Below, in pieces: positions 58,538-64,000 of a stretch of 64,000 bases of DNA. A program made the translations under genes and the position numbers. Within the stretch, counting starts at the first letter, position 1, and each line of letters opens with the position of its first letter. Source of the DNA: Rhodococcus ruber NBRC 15591. GTDB lineage: Bacteria > Actinomycetota > Actinomycetes > Mycobacteriales > Mycobacteriaceae. The DNA is taken from contig NZ_BCXE01000002.1 in NCBI RefSeq assembly GCF_001894945.1, positions 62,001 to 126,000 of the forward strand, given 5' to 3'. The notes under the pieces are model-generated. The model saw only the letters and a list, made by a program, of their open reading frames with translations. It was not told the origin of the DNA and searched no databases.

Positions 58538-58552
58538 TGTGGTCAGACCACA
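58538..58552. promoter_or_regulatory. LldR-type operator upstream of lutA
   Basis: tgtggtc-a-gaccaca is a perfect palindrome of 15 bases matching the TNGTNNNACNA pattern known for LldR in corynebacteria. It lies about 25 bases before the lutA start. Confidence 0.85.
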
Positions 58553-58647
58553 GTAACCCATGGTCGGTGCCCTGCGTCACCCCCTGTCCGGATTTTCTGC
58601 GAATTCCCTCCGGTTCTGGATTGTGACCGAGGTCATGGTGTACGGTC

Positions 58648-58664
58648 CTGTGGTCTGACCACAG
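58648..58664. promoter_or_regulatory. LldR-type operator upstream of the lactate permease
   Basis: ctgtggtc-t-gaccacag is a perfect 17-base palindrome with the same core as the lutA site. It lies about 40 bases before the permease start. Together the two sites should let one regulator control both divergent units. Confidence 0.85.
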
Positions 58665-58702
58665 ATCCCGTCGCGGTCCGCGACGCAAACCTGGAGTTTC
58701 AT

Positions 58703-60370
58703 GTGGAAACCGAACTGCTCGCGGTGACGTACACACCGTCGACCACCGCCGTCGCCGGCAACCTCACCGCGACGGCCCTGCTGGGCCTGGTCCCCCTCCT
58801 GACCTTCTTCGTGCTCCTCGCCGGCCTCAAACTCAAGGCCTGGTACTCCGGGCTCGGCGCGCTCGCCGTGGCCCTCGTCGTCGCCGTCGTCGGCTTCGGG
58901 ATGCCGGCGCCGCTGGCCGGACTGTCCGCCCTGCAGGGCTTCACGTTCGGCCTGTTCCCGGTCATGTGGATCGTCGTCACCGCGATCTGGTTCTACGAAC
59001 TCACCGTCGTCAGTGGACGTTTCGAAGACCTGCGGCACGTGTTCAACTCCGTCGGTCACGGCGACATGCGCATCCAGGCGATGCTCATCGCCTTCTGCTT
59101 CGGCGGAATGCTCGAGGCGCTCGCCGGTTTCGGGGCACCGGTCGCGATCACCGGCGCGATGCTCATCGCGATCGGCATGCCCCCGATCCGCGCCGCCGTC
59201 ACCGTACTCGTCGCGAACACCGCACCGGTCGCGTTCGGCGCCATGGCAATTCCGATCACCACCGCCGGAAACCTCACCGGTATCCCGGCGACCGAGATCG
59301 CCGCCGTCGTCGGCCGGCAGACACCGGTGCTCGCCTGGTTCGTGCCGATCCTGTTGCTGCTGCTGGTCGACGGCCGGCGCGGCGTCCGCCAGGTGTGGCC
59401 GATCGCGCTGGTCACCGGCTTCGCGTTCGCGATCGCGCAGTACTGGTGCTCGAGCCACTTCTCGTACGAGCTCACGGACGTCGTCGCCTCCCTCGTCGGC
59501 CTCGCCGCGGCCGTGGTCATGCTGCGGTTCTGGCGTCCGAGCACCCCCGACGACCAGCACTCGCACGTCACCGCGGAACCGATCGGTGCCGCACGCACGG
59601 CGATGGCGCTGTTCCCGTACCTGCTCGTCATCGTCGTGTTCGGCATCGCCAAGCTGTGGACGCTCGGCGTGGACGTGCCGAAGTGGCTGGCGGGCACCGA
59701 TATCAAGGTCGAATGGCCGGGCCTGTACGGGAATCTGCTCACCGCGAGCGGAGATCCTTCGACGGGCGCGATCTACACGCTGCCGTGGCTGTCGAATCCC
59801 GGTACCCTCCTGCTGTTCTCGGGCATCGTCGTCGGCCTCGTGTACACGGTGTTCAGCGGCGGCGGCCGGTTCCCGATGACCGTGCGCCTGACCCTCAGCA
59901 CCTTCCCCGGGACACTGTGGAAGATGCGGCTTTCCGTCGCCACCGTGGCCACGGTGCTCGGCCTGGCCTACGTGATGAACCATTCCGGGCAGACCGTCGC
60001 CATCGGCACGTGGCTCGCCGGAACCGGCGCGATCTTCGCGTTGCTGTCGCCGATCCTGGGCTGGCTGGGCACCGCGGTGACCGGCTCGGAAACCTCGGCG
60101 AACGCGTTGTTCGCGCGGCTGCAGCAGACCGCGGGGCAGGCCGCGGGCATCGATCCGACGCTGCTGGTCGCGGCGAACACCTCGGGCGGTGTCGTGGGCA
60201 AGCTCATCAGCCCGCAGAACCTCACCATCGCGGCGACCGCTGTCGGCCGGCCGGGCAGCGAGCCGCTGCTGCTGCGCAAGGTCGTCGGCTACAGCGTCGG
60301 CATGCTGGCCCTGCTGTGCGTGCTGGTCTACCTCCAGTCGACGCCGGTGCTGTCGTGGATGCTGCCGTGA
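58703..60370 (+). CDS. lldP: L-lactate permease (LctP/LldP)
   Basis: From GTG 58703, behind GGAG, the protein has 555 residues and about 12-14 membrane helices. It shows the LctP family blocks: FGGMLEALAGFGAPVAITGAML, then LVANTAPVAFGA, and the C-terminal GSETSANALFARLQQTAGQAAG and NTSGGVVGKLISPQNL. It imports L-lactate (or glycolate) with protons and feeds LutABC. Confidence 0.96.
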   Translation: METELLAVTYTPSTTAVAGNLTATALLGLVPLLTFFVLLAGLKLKAWYSGLGALAVALVVAVVGFGMPAPLAGLSALQGFTFGLFPVMWIVVTAIWFYELTVVSGRFEDLRHVFNSVGHGDMRIQAMLIAFCFGGMLEALAGFGAPVAITGAMLIAIGMPPIRAAVTVLVANTAPVAFGAMAIPITTAGNLTGIPATEIAAVVGRQTPVLAWFVPILLLLLVDGRRGVRQVWPIALVTGFAFAIAQYWCSSHFSYELTDVVASLVGLAAAVVMLRFWRPSTPDDQHSHVTAEPIGAARTAMALFPYLLVIVVFGIAKLWTLGVDVPKWLAGTDIKVEWPGLYGNLLTASGDPSTGAIYTLPWLSNPGTLLLFSGIVVGLVYTVFSGGGRFPMTVRLTLSTFPGTLWKMRLSVATVATVLGLAYVMNHSGQTVAIGTWLAGTGAIFALLSPILGWLGTAVTGSETSANALFARLQQTAGQAAGIDPTLLVAANTSGGVVGKLISPQNLTIAATAVGRPGSEPLLLRKVVGYSVGMLALLCVLVYLQSTPVLSWMLP

Positions 60371-60477
60371 GCCGTCCCCCGGGCGGACGCGGCACGGGAT
60401 CTCCTCTGCCGCACCCGGAACGTCGCGCCCGGCCGCCGAGCGTCCGGCCCGTCCGGCGACCGGCATAGGCTCACACC

Positions 60478-61230
60478 ATGCCGCACTCCGAGCCCCGCGC
60501 ATGGGAGACCGTGTTGAACCACCTCGAGCAGCAACTGGTCTCGGGACAACTCGCGCCCGGCCAGCGGTTGCCCGGGGAGCGCGTCCTGGCCGCCGATCTC
60601 GGCGTGGGCCGCTCGTCGGTGCGGGAGGCCCTGCGCGTCATGGAGGCGCTCGGGTTGCTCAGCGCACAGACCGGATCCGGGCCGACGGCGGGCGCGATGA
60701 TCGTCTCGCGCCCCACCGGGGGCATGTCGATGCTCATGCGCATGCAGGTGGCGGCGCAGAGCTTCCCGGTGGCGGACGTGGTCCGGACCCGGCTCGTCCT
60801 CGAGACGGAGGTGATGCGCGCCCTGGCCGAGAGTGATCCGGCGCCCGACCTTGCCCACGCGGAGCAACTGCTCGACGCGATGGACGACGCCGGGCTCGCG
60901 GCCCACGAGTTCCTGGTGCTCGACGCCCGGTTCCACATCGCGATGGCGGACGCAGCCGGGAACCAGGTGATCGCGGCGATGATGACCGGACTGCGCGACT
61001 CCATCGAGAGCTACGTGCTCGCCGGCGCTCCGCTGGGTACCTGGCCCACCACGTGTGCCCGGCTGCGGTGCGAGCACCGGGGACTGCTCGAGGCGGTCCG
61101 CGCCGGCGACGCCGACCTCGCCCGTTCCCGCATCGTCGATCACATTCGCGGCTACTACGCGGAGAGCCTCGGGCGTGACCACACCCGTCCGGACGACCCC
61201 GGAACGGAGCACTCTCCGCCTCGTGTATAG
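60478..61230 (+). CDS. lldR: FadR/GntR-family lactate regulator LldR
   Basis: The 250-residue protein has the FadR-type winged HTH (LVSGQLAPGQRLPGERVLAADLGVGRSSVREALRVME) and an FCD domain with metal-binding positions in LDARFHIAMAD, EHRGLLEAV and RIVDHI. It follows the permease at 107 bases. The operators at 58538 and 58648 fit this regulator, which in relatives is released by L-lactate. Confidence 0.93.
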   Translation: MPHSEPRAWETVLNHLEQQLVSGQLAPGQRLPGERVLAADLGVGRSSVREALRVMEALGLLSAQTGSGPTAGAMIVSRPTGGMSMLMRMQVAAQSFPVADVVRTRLVLETEVMRALAESDPAPDLAHAEQLLDAMDDAGLAAHEFLVLDARFHIAMADAAGNQVIAAMMTGLRDSIESYVLAGAPLGTWPTTCARLRCEHRGLLEAVRAGDADLARSRIVDHIRGYYAESLGRDHTRPDDPGTEHSPPRV

Positions 61231-61242
61231 TCGGTGATGCAA

Positions 61243-61319
61243 CGCGGGGTGGAGCAGCTCGGTAGCTCGCTGGGCTCATAACCCAGAGGTCGCAGGTTCA
61301 AATCCTGTCCCCGCTACCA
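61243..61319 (+). tRNA. initiator tRNA-Met (CAT anticodon)
   Basis: The 77 bases fold as a cloverleaf with anticodon CAT at loop position 34-36 and an encoded 3' CCA. The anticodon stem has the three consecutive G-C pairs (ctggg / cccag) and the first acceptor pair is mismatched (C opposite T), both features of initiator tRNA. The T arm has ggttcaaatcc. Confidence 0.95.
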
Positions 61320-61322
61320 CCG

Positions 61323-61352
61323 CCGGCCCGGACTCTCACGAGTCCGGGCCGG
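61323..61352 (+). terminator. terminator of the tRNA gene
   Basis: ccggcccggact (61323-61334) and agtccgggccgg (61341-61352) form a perfect 12-bp stem with a 6-base loop, followed by TTTCGTC. It starts four bases after the tRNA. Confidence 0.85.
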
Positions 61353-61523
61353 TTTCGTCGTATCGGCCTCGTCCGGCTCGCCTCGCGCTCGTCCCGGCCT
61401 CGTCGAGCGAAGGCATCGTCCGTCTCGATAGTGGTGGCGACCGATACATTCGCTCTGCCCGGGCGGCGCGGACGGGTAGATTCCGGCTGTGAACGGATCT
61501 GTCGGGCGACCGCGGAGAGTGCC

Positions 61524-62663
61524 ATGAGCGAGGACGGGCCGGCCCCGCTGCCGGCACACCGCAAACGCAACGGACCCCGGGCTCCACAGTGGCTTCGCCC
61601 GGCGATCCTGTACGTCCTCCTTGCCGTCGCCGCCTACCAGCTGTCCGGTTGGCTGTTCCACAACCTGCGCGGCTTCCTCGGATTGCTGTTTCTCGCATGG
61701 TTGCTGAGCATCACGCTCGAGCCCGTCGTCGACTGGCTCGAGCGTCACGGGCTGCGCCGGGGAGCGGCCACCGGGTTGGTGCTGTTCGGACTGCTGGCGT
61801 TCGCCGTCGGATTCGTCGCACTGTTCGGGACGTTGCTCGCCGAACAGTTGGGCCAGTTGCTGAAAGCCTTACCGGACGCGCTGACCGCAGTCACCGAATG
61901 GGCCAATCGTGTCTTCGACACGAACTTCACCACGGGTCCGGAACTGCTGCGACTGACCCCCGAGACGGTCCGCGAGCTGGTCCAGCGGTTCACCCCCGGC
62001 GTGCTGGGGGTGGTGTCGTCGGTGGTGGGCGTGGTCTTCCAGGCCATGACGATGCTGCTGTTCGTGTTCTACATGTCGGCCGAGGGCCCGGCGATGCGCC
62101 GCACGATCTCGAGCTGGTTCCCGGCCCGGCAGCAACTAGTCATCTCGACCGTGTGGGAGATTTCCGTCGAGAAGGCCGGTGGCTACGTCGTCTCCCGCCT
62201 CATCCTCGGTGCGGTCAGCGCCGTGGGCACCGGCATCTTCCTCATGATCATCGGTGTGCCGTACTGGCTGCCGCTCGCGTTGTGGACCGGGATCGTCTCG
62301 CAGTTCGTGCCCACCCTCGGGACGTACCTGGCGATCGCGCTGCCCGCGATCATCGCCGCGGCCAACCAGCCGATCGACGGGTTGTGGGTGGTGCTGTTCG
62401 GCACGGCCTACCAGCAGGTCGAGAACTACGTCCTGCACCCGCGCATCACGTCGAAGACCGTGTCGATCCATCCGGCCGTCGCGTTCGGGTCGGTGATCGT
62501 CGGGGCGTCGCTGTTCGGTGCGATCGGCGCGCTGGTGTCGGTCCCGGTCGTCGCCGTCCTCCAGGCTCTCGTGGAAACGTACGGCCGGCGCTACGAGCTC
62601 GTCATCGACACCGGCGACACGGACGCCGCCGCCGTGCCCGGCCCCGAACCGGGCGACGGCTGA
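61524..62663 (+). CDS. AI-2E family transporter
   Basis: The 379-residue protein has about eight membrane helices. Typical AI-2E exporter blocks are FLAWLLSITLEPVVDWLERHGLRRGAAT, then LLFVFYMSAEGPAMR, and VSQFVPTLGTYLAIALPAIIAA with the family's FGTAYQQVENYVLHPRI. The family exports various small molecules or ions; autoinducer-2 transport is shown for few members. The ATG at 61524 follows GGAGAG. Confidence 0.9.
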   Translation: MSEDGPAPLPAHRKRNGPRAPQWLRPAILYVLLAVAAYQLSGWLFHNLRGFLGLLFLAWLLSITLEPVVDWLERHGLRRGAATGLVLFGLLAFAVGFVALFGTLLAEQLGQLLKALPDALTAVTEWANRVFDTNFTTGPELLRLTPETVRELVQRFTPGVLGVVSSVVGVVFQAMTMLLFVFYMSAEGPAMRRTISSWFPARQQLVISTVWEISVEKAGGYVVSRLILGAVSAVGTGIFLMIIGVPYWLPLALWTGIVSQFVPTLGTYLAIALPAIIAAANQPIDGLWVVLFGTAYQQVENYVLHPRITSKTVSIHPAVAFGSVIVGASLFGAIGALVSVPVVAVLQALVETYGRRYELVIDTGDTDAAAVPGPEPGDG

Positions 62664-62667
62664 GCGG

Positions 62668-63240
62668 CTACGCGCGGGGGATCCGGCCCATCAGGTAGAA
62701 CTCCGGATTGGGCATCATGCCGGCGACGCCGGCCATCCTGTTGCTCAGACCGAAGAAGGCGGTGACGGAGGCGATGTCCCAGGCGTCCTCGTCCGTGAAG
62801 CCGTGTGCGTGCAGAGCCTCGAAGTCCGCGTCGTCGATCTCGTATGCCCGCTCGTTGACCTTGGTGGCGAAGTCGAGCATCGCGCGCTGGCGCGCGGTGA
62901 TGTCGGCGGTGCGGTAGTTGATCGCGACCTGATCGGCCACCGTCGGCTTCTTCTCGTAGATCCGCAGGATCGCCCCGTGCGCGACGACGCAGTACAGGCA
63001 GTTGTTGGCGGCGGAGATCGTCGTCACGATCATCTCGCGGTCGCCCTTGGTGAGGCCGGAGTCCTCGCGCAGCATGATCGCGTCGTGGTAGGCGAAGAAG
63101 GCCCGCCACTCGGCGGGACGTCGCGCGAAGGTGAGGAACACGTTGGGCACGAAGCCCGACTTCTCCTGCACCTCGAGCACGCGCGCGGCGATGTCCTCGG
63201 GCAGATCCTTCAGTTCCATGGCGGGAAAGCGCGTACTCAC
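62668..63240 (-). CDS. AhpD-like alkylhydroperoxidase / CMD-family protein
   Basis: The 190-residue protein (GTG 63240 behind GGAG) has the peroxidase-related AhpD fold with the redox pair C-x-x-C in NNCLYCVVAHGAIL followed by the His, and IASVTAFFGLSNRMAG near the end. It probably reduces peroxides with a thiol partner, or acts in an unknown decarboxylase-like role. A second family member starts at 63852. The shared motif with the MarR promoter suggests co-regulation. Confidence 0.88.
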   Translation of the reverse strand: MSTRFPAMELKDLPEDIAARVLEVQEKSGFVPNVFLTFARRPAEWRAFFAYHDAIMLREDSGLTKGDREMIVTTISAANNCLYCVVAHGAILRIYEKKPTVADQVAINYRTADITARQRAMLDFATKVNERAYEIDDADFEALHAHGFTDEDAWDIASVTAFFGLSNRMAGVAGMMPNPEFYLMGRIPRA

Positions 63241-63287
63241 GGGGGCTCCTGGTCCGTCGGCAACGAGTCTCGAAGTTAATCGTTGTT

Positions 63288-63299
63288 AACCGAGTTGTC
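63288..63299 (+). promoter_or_regulatory. candidate MarR box, copy 1
   Basis: AACCGAGTTGTC upstream of the AhpD-like gene is identical over 12 bases to the inverted copy at 63795-63806 in the marR/AhpD-like divergent region. It is embedded in the AT-rich stretch gttaatcgttgttaaccgag. Confidence 0.6.
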
Positions 63300-63320
63300 C
63301 AGATCCCCCAGCCGCCCCGG

Positions 63321-63875
63321 CTACCGGTCGAACCACGCCTGCGCGTCGAGCCGGACGTCCTGACCGTGCGTGACGGCGCGCAGGTCGACCTCGAGGCGCT
63401 CGAGCCGGTCCGCACCGAGCGTCCGCCCCCACTCCGCCCGCAGGTCGTCGAAGATCACCGCCGACCGCCGCAGGCAGTCGAGGCCCCGGTCGGTGAGCAC
63501 GACGATCCGCGCCCGCGCGTCCGACGGATCCGGCTCGCGCCGAACGTAACCGAGACGCTCGAGCCGGTCGACGGTCTTGCCGGCGGCCTGCTTGGAGACG
63601 CCGAGGCGGCGTCCGATCTCGCTCGCCGACGCGCCGGTCGCTCCGACGGCCTGCATCGCGAACCCGTGGGCCGGACGCACGTCCGGGTGACCCTCCTCGG
63701 CCAGCCGGCGATGCAGCGCGTCGACGAGCGAGCGGAATCCGGCGAACAGGAGCAGGGGCAGCTCGTAGCCCGGGGTCGGGTCTTGCACATTTTCGACAAC
63801 TCGGTTTACTATTTCGTCAACCACATTGTCTATCTTATCGGAGGCCGTCCCGTGTCCACAGCATTCCTCCACCAT
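63321..63875 (-). CDS. MarR-family regulator
   Basis: The open frame gives 184 residues; the MarR winged HTH is ASASEIGRRLGVSKQAAGKTVDRLERLGYVRREPDPSDARA (~80-120) with flanking dimer helices. From ATG 63875 the coding region would overlap the divergent AhpD-like start and the likely operator, so a later start such as GTG 63786 (giving VQDPTPGYEL) or another internal GTG is plausible. MarR proteins often sense oxidants or phenolic compounds, fitting the neighbouring AhpD-like genes. Confidence 0.82.
   Translation of the reverse strand: MVEECCGHGTASDKIDNVVDEIVNRVVENVQDPTPGYELPLLLFAGFRSLVDALHRRLAEEGHPDVRPAHGFAMQAVGATGASASEIGRRLGVSKQAAGKTVDRLERLGYVRREPDPSDARARIVVLTDRGLDCLRRSAVIFDDLRAEWGRTLGADRLERLEVDLRAVTHGQDVRLDAQAWFDR
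63795..63806 (-). promoter_or_regulatory. candidate MarR box, copy 2
   Basis: GACAACTCGGTT is the exact complement of the 12-mer at 63288-63299. It lies just before the divergent AhpD-like gene at 63852 and over the 5' part of the marR frame. Confidence 0.6.
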
Positions 63876-64000
63876 CGACCCGAGACTGCACCCCCGGCGT
63901 CGCGGGCCACCATGGAAGCGATCCGGCAGAAGTTCGGCTACGTGCCGGCAGCCGTGGCGCTCATGGCGGAATCCCCCGAACTGTTGTCCGCCTTCACCCG
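63852..64000 (+). CDS. AhpD/CMD-family protein, N-terminal part
   Basis: From GTG 63852, after a GGAGG site, 49 codons are present before the window ends. EAIRQKFGYVPAAVALMAES is the typical N-terminal helix of carboxymuconolactone decarboxylase/AhpD-like proteins. It is divergent from marR and is probably its target. The catalytic region lies outside the window. Confidence 0.75.
   Translation, partial: MSTAFLHHRPETAPPASRATMEAIRQKFGYVPAAVALMAESPELLSAFT

Overview
The window is high-GC, densely coded DNA of about 64 kb. Its gene content points to a mycolic-acid actinobacterium, most likely Rhodococcus or a close relative in Nocardiaceae. The clues are an EspG/PPE-like ESX accessory cluster, a WhiB protein, an NDMA-type zinc alcohol dehydrogenase, a DUF3558 lipoprotein, many FCD-type GntR, TetR and MarR regulators, and many aromatic or acyl-CoA catabolic genes. 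The genus is inferred from gene content, not from a marker gene.

Layout. 1-5.3 kb: the tail of a PucR regulator, an ACS-type MFS permease, a fluoroacetate-dehalogenase-like hydrolase, an SRPBCC-hydrolase fusion, and a YefM antitoxin whose YoeB toxin has been reduced to a stub. 5.4-6.2 kb: a PASTA membrane protein. 6.3-12.2 kb: a type I restriction-modification-like island with hsdS, hsdM and a large HTH / degenerate methylase / specificity-like protein, divergent from an RNase H-fold protein; no hsdR is present in the window. 12.3-14.1 kb: three small hypothetical genes. 14.25-27.6 kb: a catabolic island. It holds a LysR regulator, a two-component luciferase-like monooxygenase with its hydrolase and flavin reductase, a zinc alcohol dehydrogenase, an isochorismatase-like protein, an FCD GntR regulator, an MHS transporter and a meta-cleavage trio (FAD hydroxylase, C-C hydrolase, MhpB-type dioxygenase).

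27.9-34.3 kb: a butanediol-type dehydrogenase divergent from a GAF regulator broken by an 11-bp tandem duplication, then an SDR / APH-kinase / acyl-CoA dehydrogenase operon with a TetR regulator. 34.4-35.9 kb: an ArsR-CDF metal efflux operon. 36.1-38.4 kb: an NDMA-type alcohol dehydrogenase and two tandem SRPBCC paralogues. 38.5-43.3 kb: an aromatic amino acid block (hppD, an AsnC-type regulator, a Glu/Leu/Phe/Val dehydrogenase, an APC permease). 43.3-48.1 kb: beta-oxidation genes (two SDRs, a thiolase, an acyl-CoA dehydrogenase) and a divergent TetR regulator with a clear double operator.

48.2-55.2 kb: an orphan ESX-associated cluster (lipoprotein, helical proteins, PPE-like protein, EspG-like chaperone, WXG-containing protein) interrupted by two housekeeping-type genes. 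55.4-61.2 kb: an L-lactate locus (lutABC with a translationally coupled whiB, a lactate permease, lldR) with two near-identical LldR-type operators. 61.24 kb: an initiator tRNA-Met. The window ends with an AI-2E family transporter, two AhpD-like genes and a MarR regulator that appear to share an operator.

The strongest candidate for an undescribed system is the 6.3-12.2 kb island. It looks like a methylation system in which an HTH-bearing pseudo-methylase with a specificity-like tail and a divergent RNase H-fold protein occupy the place where a type I restriction subunit would be expected. The catabolic island at 14-27.6 kb is the second most interesting region. No CRISPR array, intact insertion sequence or prophage was seen.
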